Of a stretch of DNA of 49,471 nucleotides, positions 7,834 to 16,175 are shown piece by piece. The stretch comes from Flavobacteriales bacterium (lineage in GTDB: Bacteria; Bacteroidota; Bacteroidia; Flavobacteriales; UBA7312). The position numbers were made by a program, and so were the translations under genes. How positions within the stretch are numbered: the stretch's first letter is position 1; the number at the start of each line of letters is the position of its first letter. Location of the stretch: NCBI GenBank assembly GCA_029248105.1, contig JAQWJZ010000009.1:1-49471 (forward strand), in the 5' to 3' direction. Below the pieces are notes generated by a model that worked only from the letters and a program-made list of their open reading frames with translations, had not been told where the DNA came from and searched no databases.

Positions 7834-7848
7834 TGCAACATTGTTGCG
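7834..7848. promoter_or_regulatory. Operator 1 of the Fur/Zur-type repressor
   Basis: TGCAACATTGTTGCG contains the perfect 13-base palindrome GCAACATTGTTGC (7835-7847). It lies between the repressor gene (ATG ends 7827) and the receptor gene. Twelve of 15 bases recur in operator 2. The TTG at 7841-7843 sits near the spot expected for the receptor promoter's -33 element. Confidence 0.7.
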
Positions 7849-7865
7849 CAAACTAAAAAACACAC

Positions 7866-7873
7866 TATATTTG
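7866..7873 (+). promoter_or_regulatory. Putative -7 promoter box (TATATTTG) for the TonB receptor
   Basis: TATATTTG matches TAnnTTTG and overlaps the left edge of operator 2 at 7872, so a bound repressor would block RNA polymerase. It ends 18 bases before the ATG at 7892. Confidence 0.6.
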
Positions 7874-7886
7874 CAATGCTGTTGCG
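7872..7886. promoter_or_regulatory. Operator 2 of the Fur/Zur-type repressor
   Basis: TGCAATGCTGTTGCG repeats operator 1 (TGCAACATTGTTGCG) at 12 of 15 positions, differing only in the three central-left bases. It is 38 bases downstream of operator 1 and five bases upstream of the receptor ATG. Confidence 0.65.
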
Positions 7887-7891
7887 AAAAT

Positions 7892-10081
7892 ATGAAAAAA
7901 ATAGCTTTATTCGTCTCACTACTTTTAGTCTGTACTAACACTTTTGCTCAATTAAAGGGTATTGTTTTAGATGCTGATGGGGCTGCTATTTCTACGGCTG
8001 ATGTTTTTTTCGTTTTCCTAGGAGTTGCACTTCAAACCGATGCCGATGGTCAATTTAATCTGGAGTCTACATTACCTACTAGTTCAAAAATTATTATCAG
8101 CAAAGAAGGTTTTAAAACTCAATCTTTTAATACAAATTTGGAGGACGAATACGTTACACTAAAATTAGAAAAGTTACATATTGAAATCAATGAGGTTGAA
8201 GTTTCAGCCATTAATCACCAATTATCTTCCAATCAGTCTATCAATCTTCAATCTAAAAGTTTGAGTACTATAAACGATAACTCATCGTCTTTAATTGAAA
8301 GCTTAAGTCATATTTCGGGTGTTGAGGAATTATCTACTGGTATTGGGATTAACAAAGTTGTTGTTCGAGGGCTTTCGGGTATGCGAGTAGTTACCTATTT
8401 AAATGGTGCACGTATAGAAAATCAGCAATGGAGCGGTGACCACGGTCTCGGTTTTACAGATTTAGGAATAGGGAAAGTAGAGTTGGTTAAAGGACCTGCT
8501 TCTATCATGTTTGGTGCGGATGCTTTGGGCGGTGCACTTTATTTTGTAGACGATAGTTACGTGTCATCTGGTCAGTCGGAGTTTAAATTGGTGTCGAATT
8601 TTGAATCTTCAATGATGCGTTCCAACAATCAACTTGTTGCCAAGTGGGCAAAGAATAACTTTAGAATGAATACCTATGCTGAATACGGCTCAGCGGCAGA
8701 CTACAGATTGCCTCAAGGCAAGTACTTATTCAATTCTCGTTTTTCAAATTTAGCCTTTAAAACGGCAATAGGCTATAGCAAAAATAAATGGCTGATGAAT
8801 GTGCGATATCAGTACAACTACAATATATCTGGTATTCCTGCACATTCGCATGATGCTGAGCCTACATTAAATCAATTATCTTCTTCTTCTCAAGAACGTT
8901 ATCCTACTCGCCCTACTCAGTTTGCGACTAATCATTTATTGCTTTTCCAGAACACGTTTTTCATTAATTCATCTAGTTTAAAAGTAGATTTAATCAATTC
9001 GAATAATCGACTTGAAGAGTTTGAAGCCTGGACGGTAGCCGAGATGGATGCAGTGCTCAACTCCAGTCAAATAAACACCACCTTTTCCAAACCGTTTAAT
9101 ACGCATTTAACGTGGACTGTTGGTAACCAAAACGCCTTCCAAACCAATAAAAATAAACCAGCACGTTCAGAGTTATTACCCGATGCTGAAATTAGAGATT
9201 TTGGTGTTTTTTCAAATATAGATTATCATAAAAACAATTGGTCAATGCTATTTGGAATTCGATTCGACAATAGGCTAGTTGAAACAATTTCTCAATCCTA
9301 TTCTAACGATTTTAATGCGCTAAGTAGCTCGTTTGGCGTTTCCAAAAGTTGGGACGGACACCGTATTAGATTGACTTATTCATCGGCTTTTAGAACACCA
9401 CACTTTTCGGAGTTATTGGCCAATGGACCTCATCACGGAACAAAACGTTATGAAATAGGCGATCGCAACTTGAAAGAAGAAAAAGGTAATCAAATCGATG
9501 CTACTTACGAGTGGTCTAACGAACATTTAGGGTTAATTATAAATCCGTTTTATCATCAAATCAATGATTTTATTGTCTTAAATCCACAGGACTCTTTAAT
9601 AAGCGGTATGCCTGTTTTTGCATACCAACAGGAAGAAAGTGTTAATCTAAAGGGTGTTGAAATGAGCTTGCATTATCATCCTCATTTTTTACATCAGCTT
9701 CATTTCGAAGAAAATATATCTATTATAGAAGGTCGAAATTCTGACAATCAGTTTTTGCCTCTTATGCCAGCCAACAAATTCCAAAGCAAATTACGTTATT
9801 ATTTGACTAAAGAAAACAAGTACAGATGCAAGGAGATTTCTTTGGACCATGTTTATTATGCATCGCAGAATAATGTTGCCTTAAACGAAACACCTTCAGA
9901 GGCTTACAGCTTAATTAACACGGCTCTACATTTTGAGACAAAAAATAAAAATTTAAATCTGTCAATAGGAGTTAAAAATGTGCTAAATCAATCGTACATA
10001 CCTCATTTGTCAAGATTAAAAAGTTACGAAATTCCTAGTGTAGGACGTTCGTATTATTTCAAATTATGTTTAACACTTTAA
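7892..10081 (+). CDS. TonB-dependent outer-membrane receptor, probably for zinc or a zinc chelate
   Basis: 729 residues from ATG 7892; a longer frame begins at 7841 but runs through the operator. The signal peptide MKKIALFVSLLLVCTNTFAQ is followed by a CarboxypepD_reg-like domain (LKGIVLDADGAAIS to about residue 90), a plug domain (ESLSHISGVEELS, VVVRGLSGMRV, VELVKGPASIMFGADALGG) and a 22-strand barrel ending SYYFKLCLTL with the terminal aromatic pattern. It imports a metal or chelate using TonB energy. Its promoter carries two operators of the adjacent Fur/Zur-type repressor, and a His-rich lipoprotein follows six bases later. It is not SusC-length (about 1000) and no SusD partner is present. 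Confidence 0.92.
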   Translation: MKKIALFVSLLLVCTNTFAQLKGIVLDADGAAISTADVFFVFLGVALQTDADGQFNLESTLPTSSKIIISKEGFKTQSFNTNLEDEYVTLKLEKLHIEINEVEVSAINHQLSSNQSINLQSKSLSTINDNSSSLIESLSHISGVEELSTGIGINKVVVRGLSGMRVVTYLNGARIENQQWSGDHGLGFTDLGIGKVELVKGPASIMFGADALGGALYFVDDSYVSSGQSEFKLVSNFESSMMRSNNQLVAKWAKNNFRMNTYAEYGSAADYRLPQGKYLFNSRFSNLAFKTAIGYSKNKWLMNVRYQYNYNISGIPAHSHDAEPTLNQLSSSSQERYPTRPTQFATNHLLLFQNTFFINSSSLKVDLINSNNRLEEFEAWTVAEMDAVLNSSQINTTFSKPFNTHLTWTVGNQNAFQTNKNKPARSELLPDAEIRDFGVFSNIDYHKNNWSMLFGIRFDNRLVETISQSYSNDFNALSSSFGVSKSWDGHRIRLTYSSAFRTPHFSELLANGPHHGTKRYEIGDRNLKEEKGNQIDATYEWSNEHLGLIINPFYHQINDFIVLNPQDSLISGMPVFAYQQEESVNLKGVEMSLHYHPHFLHQLHFEENISIIEGRNSDNQFLPLMPANKFQSKLRYYLTKENKYRCKEISLDHVYYASQNNVALNETPSEAYSLINTALHFETKNKNLNLSIGVKNVLNQSYIPHLSRLKSYEIPSVGRSYYFKLCLTL

Positions 10082-10087
10082 AAAAAA

Positions 10088-10405
10088 ATGATGAAAAAAT
10101 TATTGTTTATACCAGCTCTAGCTTTATTCTTGTTTTCTTGCTCAGACAGTGACGAATGTCATGAATGTCATATTGCATTTGACAATGTTGATGGAACTGA
10201 AACTATGTGGGAAATTCAAGCACCTTCTGGTGATGATGAGTTTTGCGGATCAGAACTAGAAACAGTTGAGGACCCAAGCTATATGCACAACGTCTCAGCG
10301 CCTCTTATTTCTACCGATGGAAATGACACCTTACAAGCAGGTGAATACGGATCATCAAACGGTTATGAAATTCATTGTGAAGAACACGCTGATCACGACC
10401 ACTAA
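10088..10405 (+). CDS. His/Cys/acid-rich lipoprotein, candidate metal-capture partner of the receptor
   Basis: 105 residues (or 104 from the second ATG). The lipoprotein signal is MMKKLLFIPALALFLFSC, and the residues after the lipid Cys, SDSDE, are acidic like Bacteroidota surface-export signals. Potential metal ligands cluster at both ends: ECHECH near the N-terminus and IHCEEHADHDH at the C-terminus, with one more Cys in the middle. No known domain was recognised. Position in the Fur/Zur-type controlled unit and composition suggest that it binds zinc at the cell surface and hands it to the receptor. That role is inference; the sequence shows only the lipobox and the ligand-rich ends. Confidence 0.8.
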   Translation: MMKKLLFIPALALFLFSCSDSDECHECHIAFDNVDGTETMWEIQAPSGDDEFCGSELETVEDPSYMHNVSAPLISTDGNDTLQAGEYGSSNGYEIHCEEHADHDH

Positions 10406-10431
10406 AACGACTACTTAGTTTAATTTTATTT

Positions 10432-10468
10432 AAAGACTTGTTTTTACGAAAACAAGTCTTTTTTTTTT
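10432..10468 (+). terminator. Rho-independent terminator of the receptor-lipoprotein unit
   Basis: Perfect 13-base stem AAAGACTTGTTTT / AAAACAAGTCTTT with loop TACG (10445-10448), running into a long T tract up to 10468. Confidence 0.92.
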
Positions 10469-10503
10469 GCTTTATCCTACTTCTGACGGACCAACAAATT
10501 GAC

Positions 10504-10511
10504 TATTTTTG
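10504..10511 (+). promoter_or_regulatory. Putative -7 promoter box (TATTTTTG), near-leaderless, for the beta-barrel gene
   Basis: TATTTTTG ends five bases before the ATG at 10517, predicting a very short or absent 5' leader. The sequence context TTTTGTACC before ATG is nearly the same as at 5945-5952. Confidence 0.5.
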
Positions 10512-10516
10512 TACCC

Positions 10517-13000
10517 ATGAAAACTAACTTAACAATTTTAATACTTTTCATTAGTACATTGGTATATGCCCAACCTCCTGGCATGGGTGGCTTTGGCGGA
10601 AAAAATGCCTCTCTTCATAATGGACAAATAAGCGGTAGATTGGTAGATTCTAAATCCGGCGATGAATTAGCTTTTGCTAATGTGCGTCTTTTCAGAAAGA
10701 ACGATATTCTGATGGAAGGAACTATAACGGACGAGAAAGGAGCTTTTCAATTCAACAAGTTGGGGTTAGCCGACTATTATTTTTTAGTCAATTATATTGG
10801 TTATGAAGAGAAAAGAGTAGAGGTTTCTTTGAACAAAAACAAAACCTTTATATACCTTAAAAAGGTAAAAGTAGAACCGGGCGCTGTTAATCTCAAAGAA
10901 GTGTCTATTAATGAGGACAGACCCGTTTATGAAAGTAAGATGGAGAAAATCGTTTACAATGCTGAAAACGATTTGAACGAAGGACTTGATGACGCAACGG
11001 ATGTTTTGCGTAAGACACCTTTACTATCTGTTGATTTGGAAGGCAATGTAAACCTTAGAGGGTCTTCCAATATTAAGTTTTTAGTTAACGGTAAAGAGTC
11101 TACTTTCTTTTCAGGCTCGGCGGCGGACGCCCTACAAATGATACCTGCCGAACAAGTTAAAAGCGTTGAGGTCATTACTAGCCCTACCGCTAAATACGAT
11201 GGTGAAGGCGGTTCAGGGATTATAAATATTATCACACAGCAAAAACAAATTTCAGGCTTTAAAAGCACTATAAATGGCTCGGTAGGTACTCGTGTAAATA
11301 AGCAGTCTTTAGACCTAAATTATGGAAAAGGGAAGTTTGGTGTTTCTGTACGAGGTAGAGTCCGTTATGGATGGCCACTTTCAGGAGAGCAGACTTATCA
11401 CCGATTTAATTATGCCGACTCTACTACACTAACAAAAAACGCCCAAACAAAAGGGCAATGGATAGGCTTTGGTGGTACATCAGAAATGTATTATGATATC
11501 AACCCCTACAACAGTATTGTGACTAGTTTTCAAATGCGAGGTAATCGACAAACCAATCAAGAATGGGCGGACGATTATTTATATTCGTCTATACTTTCAG
11601 ATAACTTCATTGAAGAACTAGCTTATCAGATTAACGATACCGTAAGGTATACGGACTCTAAAAATCTGAGTTTAGGCTACGAATGGACCACCGATTATGT
11701 CAAGCAATTCAGTGACCATGAGGACCGAGAATTGAGAATTGCATTTCAGTTAGGTGGCGATGTATCGGATCAAGATAATTACGTTTATCAAGGCTATGTT
11801 TTTGGCAGGCCCACCGATACTATTGTTAACAAAAACGATGGAAGCCCACTGACATATACCTATCAATTGGACTATACTCACCCTGTAAAAGACAAACACA
11901 CCATAGAGGTGGGAGCAAAATACGTCAACAGAAATTTGTTGAACAATTACAATACAGAAAACGCAAATCCTATTATTTTTCAGCCCTTAGAGCAATTCGA
12001 TTACATTCAAAATGTAGCCGCCTTATACCTTTCAACAAAGTGGCAATTAAGCAAAGAGTGGGGAGCTGTAGTAGGACTGAGAGCTGAAAATACACTCATC
12101 AAAGGTCAGTGGAATTCTAAACAAAACGACGAATGGGTTCAAAATGACAATGATCCTTTTGAAAATGAATACACCACCTTATTGCCAAGCTTCATTTTAT
12201 CCAAAAAGATAGATATGATGAAGTCGCTTAAGGCAAGTTATAGTAAACGAATATACCGACCAGGGATGAGGTATATCAACCCAAATATTTCTTATACAGA
12301 TACGCTTTCTTTGTCAGAAGGTAATCCGCTTTTAAAACCTGAAATTACGCATCAATTAGAAGTAGGCTATAATAGCTTTGCTAGAAAATACAAAGGCAGC
12401 TACTATATCTTTGCTAAACAAACCTACGACCTCATAGAGTCTAACGTTAGTTTGTTAGGAGATTCTACCGTAACTTCTTATAATAACATTGGAGAAAATT
12501 TATCTATCGGCTTCAACTACTACGGTTCTATTAAGTTGGGTGATGCTAACTTGAGAGCAGGTTTTAACCTTTACACTTATCAGACTACTTCGGATGATTT
12601 GGGAAGAGTATTATTCAATTGGAATATGGGCGGTAATTACGATATAGGCAAGGGCTATAAAGCCGAAACCTTTGGTTTTTTTCGACCACCTAATCAAACG
12701 GCACAAGGTTATGTGCCAGGATTCTCTATGTTTTCTTTTGGCTTTAAGAAAGACTTTAAAAACAAAAAAGGATCCATCGGTTTACGTTTTGTTGAGCCAT
12801 TCAAGAAGTACAAATCTTTTAAAACAGAGCTAGAAGGCAATGACTTTTATATTTATAGTAACAGAAATACTGTTTTTAGATCCATTGGTATTAGCTTTAA
12901 ATATACTATCGGTGAATTGAAGTTTGATGTTATAAAAGACCGTACTAATATCCGTAATGATGATATCAAAGACGGCGGCGGTGGCGGCGGTGAATTCTAA
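10517..13000 (+). CDS. Outer-membrane beta-barrel protein with CarboxypepD_reg-like and plug-like domains
   Basis: 827 residues from ATG 10517. The signal peptide ends near LVYAQ and is followed by a Gly/Met-rich stretch PPGMGGFGGKN. Next is a CarboxypepD_reg-like domain (ISGRLVDSKSGDELAFANV, about residues 29-110), then a plug-like domain (DATDVLRKTPLLSVDLEGNV, LRGSSNIKFLVNGKES, VEVITSPTAKYDGEGGSGI), and a long barrel of the OMP_b-brl_3 type. The tail DGGGGGGEF is low-complexity and ends with a phenylalanine. This family resembles TonB receptors, but its substrate is generally unknown. It is flanked by terminators on both sides, so it is monocistronic. Confidence 0.88.
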   Translation: MKTNLTILILFISTLVYAQPPGMGGFGGKNASLHNGQISGRLVDSKSGDELAFANVRLFRKNDILMEGTITDEKGAFQFNKLGLADYYFLVNYIGYEEKRVEVSLNKNKTFIYLKKVKVEPGAVNLKEVSINEDRPVYESKMEKIVYNAENDLNEGLDDATDVLRKTPLLSVDLEGNVNLRGSSNIKFLVNGKESTFFSGSAADALQMIPAEQVKSVEVITSPTAKYDGEGGSGIINIITQQKQISGFKSTINGSVGTRVNKQSLDLNYGKGKFGVSVRGRVRYGWPLSGEQTYHRFNYADSTTLTKNAQTKGQWIGFGGTSEMYYDINPYNSIVTSFQMRGNRQTNQEWADDYLYSSILSDNFIEELAYQINDTVRYTDSKNLSLGYEWTTDYVKQFSDHEDRELRIAFQLGGDVSDQDNYVYQGYVFGRPTDTIVNKNDGSPLTYTYQLDYTHPVKDKHTIEVGAKYVNRNLLNNYNTENANPIIFQPLEQFDYIQNVAALYLSTKWQLSKEWGAVVGLRAENTLIKGQWNSKQNDEWVQNDNDPFENEYTTLLPSFILSKKIDMMKSLKASYSKRIYRPGMRYINPNISYTDTLSLSEGNPLLKPEITHQLEVGYNSFARKYKGSYYIFAKQTYDLIESNVSLLGDSTVTSYNNIGENLSIGFNYYGSIKLGDANLRAGFNLYTYQTTSDDLGRVLFNWNMGGNYDIGKGYKAETFGFFRPPNQTAQGYVPGFSMFSFGFKKDFKNKKGSIGLRFVEPFKKYKSFKTELEGNDFYIYSNRNTVFRSIGISFKYTIGELKFDVIKDRTNIRNDDIKDGGGGGGEF

Positions 13001-13011
13001 ACAATACATTT

Positions 13012-13043
13012 AAAACCCTTCAAATATGGAGGGTTTTTTTATT
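13012..13043 (+). terminator. Rho-independent terminator after the beta-barrel gene
   Basis: Ten-base stem AAAACCCTTC / GGAGGGTTTT (one T-G wobble) with loop AAATAT, then a T-rich run. It ends within ten bases of the cutC ATG, so its T tract may also serve as part of a near-leaderless cutC promoter (TATTTTTA, a one-base miss from TAnnTTTG). Confidence 0.85.
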
Positions 13044-13051
13044 TTTACCTT

Positions 13052-13741
13052 ATGACAAAATTAACAGTGGAATGCTGTGCAAACTCTGTACAATCTGCCA
13101 TAAACGGTCAGGCAGGAGGCGCACAACGTATTGAGCTATGTTCAAACTTAGAACTGGAGGGCACTACACCTTCAGCAGCAGCCATATGTATGGCAAGAGA
13201 AGCCCTTGAAGTGGACTTATTTGTTCTTATTAGACCACGAGCTGGAGACTTTATATATACCGATTTGGAAGTGGAAGAAATGATACAAGACATTGAGTTT
13301 TGTAAAGAAATTGGTTGTGATGGGGTCGTTATAGGATCTTTAAATACAGACTCTACAGTTAATGAAAAACAAACCAAAGCCCTGGTCAAAGCGGCTTATC
13401 CTATGCAAGTGACTTTTCATAGAGCTTTCGATAAAACGAACGACCCATACGCGGCTATGGAATCTATTATAGCTTGTGGTTGCCAACGTATTTTAACCTC
13501 TGGACAAGCCACTAGTGCTACGGAGGGAATTAATCAAATAAAAGAATTAGTGACAAAGGCCGATGGGCGCATCTCTATTATGGCTGGAGGCGGTTTACAC
13601 GCTGGTAATGTGCTACAATTTTACCCTATTGGTGTCAGAGAATTTCATTTGTCAGGGACTAATAAAAAGGATAAAGAAATAACACAAACTAAGGTAGAAA
13701 AGATAGAAGAAGTCCTTGAAAATCTAGAGGGGCTTGATTAG
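13052..13741 (+). CDS. cutC: CutC-family protein (labelled copper homeostasis; TIM barrel)
   Basis: 229 residues, cytoplasmic, normal CutC length. Family motifs are VECCANSVQSA, GAQRIELCSNLELEGTTPS, LIRPRAGDFIYTD, VTFHRAFDKT and RILTSGQATSA, following a TIM barrel to IMAGGGLHAGN. The copper role given to E. coli CutC is weakly supported. Here the gene is the first of six tightly packed genes for N-glycan breakdown, and its stop overlaps the beta-mannosidase start by eight bases. The context suggests an enzyme in sugar or amino-sugar metabolism; that is inference from neighbourhood. Confidence 0.9.
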   Translation: MTKLTVECCANSVQSAINGQAGGAQRIELCSNLELEGTTPSAAAICMAREALEVDLFVLIRPRAGDFIYTDLEVEEMIQDIEFCKEIGCDGVVIGSLNTDSTVNEKQTKALVKAAYPMQVTFHRAFDKTNDPYAAMESIIACGCQRILTSGQATSATEGINQIKELVTKADGRISIMAGGGLHAGNVLQFYPIGVREFHLSGTNKKDKEITQTKVEKIEEVLENLEGLD

Positions 13742-16175
13742 GCTAATCCTAATAGCGTCTTTATTTCTTTGGTCTTGCCAAGATCAAAAAAACATAAATA
13801 CACAACACCTATCGGACTGGAAGATGTTACACCATGGCAATGAAATTGCTGTTAGCATACCGTCAAATAACATTTCAGATTTATTAGCAAACCGACTTAT
13901 TCTTGACCCTTTTATAGCTTCTAATGAAGACTCCATACAATGGATAGCCAATCAAGTTTGGGAGTATCAAACGACCTTTGATGTTTTGCCTTCAGTATTT
14001 CAGCATACTAAAAAACAATTGCTCTTTAAGGGTTTGGACACCTACGCTGACATTTACCTCAACGATTCACTGATTTTGCAAGCCGATAATATGTTCAGAA
14101 CTTGGTCTATAATGGCAGACGGTATTCTCCAAGAGAAAGCCAACCAATTGAAAGTAATTTTTCAGCCTGTCGGTGAGCTAGAAAACCAAAAAATTAATGC
14201 GTTGGGTTATGACTTGCCTGGTGGTAGCAGAGTATATAGTCGCAAAGCAGGTTTTCATTACGGATGGGATTGGGGCGCAAAAATAACACCATCTGGAATT
14301 TGGAGAGATGTAACTCTTGAAGCCTGGTCAGATGCTAAACTCAAGGATGTTTTTTATGAACAAGTATTTTTAAGCGACACCTTAGCTATTGTTGAAGCCC
14401 AAGTAGAAATGGATGTTGTCTGTTCAGGCGAATATGTAGTGTCAATTAATGGTAGTCATCATACACACCTTTTGAAGCAAGGAAGTCAGACCGTCTCCAT
14501 ACCTATACATATTAAGAACCCTCAACTGTGGTGGCCCATTGGTTATGGTGAGCAATACCGCTATACCTTTACCTGCTCGGTGAAGAAAGAAAGTCATCTG
14601 ATTGATGAAAACACCACTAAATTTGGTTTGAGAGAGGTAGAATTAATTACTGATAAGCAAGATCAAGGCTCGGAATTTTATTTCAAAGTCAATGGCAAAG
14701 CTCTATTTATGAAAGGGGCCAACTATATCCCACAAGACCACCTCCAAAATCGTGTTTCTGAAAGTCACTACCGTAGCTTGCTTAACGATGTATGCACTGC
14801 AAATATGAATATGCTTAGAGTATGGGGGGGCGGTATTTATGAGGAAGACATCTTTTATGATCTATGCGATTCTCTGGGCATATTGGTGTGGCAAGACTTT
14901 ATGTTTGCTTGTGCTATGTATCCTTCAGACACGAGCTTTTTACAGTCAGTAAAACAAGAAGCGATTGACAATGTTGTACGCTTACGTAATCATGCATCCA
15001 TTGTATTGTGGTGCGGCAATAACGAAAATTCGGAGGGTTGGCAACGTTGGGGTTGGCAAGATGTTTTTGATGATACACAGAAAGAAGAAATAGAAAAAGG
15101 ATACAATGCCTTATTCAATACCATTTTACCTTCAGTTGTTGATGAATATACCAATTTGCCCTATTGGGAAAGTTCACCCCAGTTAGGAAGAGGCGACCCT
15201 CAACATCAGTTTGAAGGCGATGCCCACTATTGGGGTGTATGGCACGATGCTGAACCGTTTGAAATATTAGAAGAAAAAGTGCCTCGTTTTATGAGCGAAT
15301 TTGGCTTTCAGTCTTTCCCTACACTTTCAACTATAGCACAGTTTGCAGACAGTAGCCAATGGAGTCTGGATTCTCAAGTAATGCGTTCCCATCAAAAACA
15401 TCCACGAGGCAATGCTCTTATTTTGGAATATATGGCACGAGAATACAATGTGCCATCTTCTTTTGATAAATTAATTTATGCTAGTCAAATTTTACAAGCC
15501 GAGGGAATACGAATTGGACTTGAGGCTCACCGCCGTAGTCAGCCCCATTGTATGGGCACATTGTATTGGCAACTGAACGATTGTTGGCCAGTAGCATCTT
15601 GGAGCAGTATAGACTATTATGGCAATTGGAAAGCCCTACATTATGCTGTAAAAGAAGTCTTTGCCCCATTAGCATTATCCTTGAGTTTGGACAAAAACAA
15701 TCTTCTTCAAGTGTCTGCTATGTCTGAATTAGCCTATGAAATTGACGACACTTTAGAAATTTCTATTTACAATTTAGACGGACTTTTGTTATCTACTTCT
15801 CGTGAAGGAGTAAGCATTCAAGCCAATACCTCAACTGACTTGAAAAGCCTTTCTAATTTTTCTGAGCATCAAATCGTAATAGCTCGATTAGTGGATAATA
15901 AAACAAGCTCAAAAGAACTACTCACCTCCTTGCCAAAGGAGTGTAATTTTAAGTCGCCAAACATAGAATTCTCTTGGCATGGGGATACTCTTGCCCTTAG
16001 TACGGACGTGGCTGCTCATCAGCTGTATTTGCATAATGTACAAGGTCATTTTTCAGATAACTTTTTCACCCTTTTACCACATACTGAAAAGCGCATTATC
16101 TTTAAAGGCAAGGAGTCTGAAAAAAATAAATTATTAATTTGGTCACTATACGATTTACAAGACAATGAAAAATAG
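13734..16175 (+). CDS. GH2 beta-mannosidase, lipoprotein
   Basis: 813 residues. It appears to start at TTG 13734: this is the only start after the in-frame stop at 13725 that keeps the lipoprotein signal IRLILIASLFLWSC (Cys15); the next ATG would lose it. Domain order is an N-terminal jelly roll with GFHYGWDWGAKITPSGIWRD, an immunoglobulin-like domain, and a GH2 barrel with LRVWGGGIYEEDIFYDLCD. The acid/base is Glu431 in CGNNENSEG and the nucleophile Glu522 in FMSEFGFQSF. It removes the beta-1,4-mannose of the N-glycan core. It overlaps cutC by 8 bases and the asparaginase gene by 11. Confidence 0.92.
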   Translation: MIRLILIASLFLWSCQDQKNINTQHLSDWKMLHHGNEIAVSIPSNNISDLLANRLILDPFIASNEDSIQWIANQVWEYQTTFDVLPSVFQHTKKQLLFKGLDTYADIYLNDSLILQADNMFRTWSIMADGILQEKANQLKVIFQPVGELENQKINALGYDLPGGSRVYSRKAGFHYGWDWGAKITPSGIWRDVTLEAWSDAKLKDVFYEQVFLSDTLAIVEAQVEMDVVCSGEYVVSINGSHHTHLLKQGSQTVSIPIHIKNPQLWWPIGYGEQYRYTFTCSVKKESHLIDENTTKFGLREVELITDKQDQGSEFYFKVNGKALFMKGANYIPQDHLQNRVSESHYRSLLNDVCTANMNMLRVWGGGIYEEDIFYDLCDSLGILVWQDFMFACAMYPSDTSFLQSVKQEAIDNVVRLRNHASIVLWCGNNENSEGWQRWGWQDVFDDTQKEEIEKGYNALFNTILPSVVDEYTNLPYWESSPQLGRGDPQHQFEGDAHYWGVWHDAEPFEILEEKVPRFMSEFGFQSFPTLSTIAQFADSSQWSLDSQVMRSHQKHPRGNALILEYMAREYNVPSSFDKLIYASQILQAEGIRIGLEAHRRSQPHCMGTLYWQLNDCWPVASWSSIDYYGNWKALHYAVKEVFAPLALSLSLDKNNLLQVSAMSELAYEIDDTLEISIYNLDGLLLSTSREGVSIQANTSTDLKSLSNFSEHQIVIARLVDNKTSSKELLTSLPKECNFKSPNIEFSWHGDTLALSTDVAAHQLYLHNVQGHFSDNFFTLLPHTEKRIIFKGKESEKNKLLIWSLYDLQDNEK

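Noticed and set aside
10954-11268. Minus-strand frame of 104 codons within the beta-barrel gene
   Set aside because: It is antisense to a well-supported plug domain and has no promoter-like box or recognisable domain.
10517-13000. SusC-type glycan porin for the downstream N-glycan operon
   Set aside because: It is shorter than SusC, has no SusD partner, and a terminator separates it from cutC.
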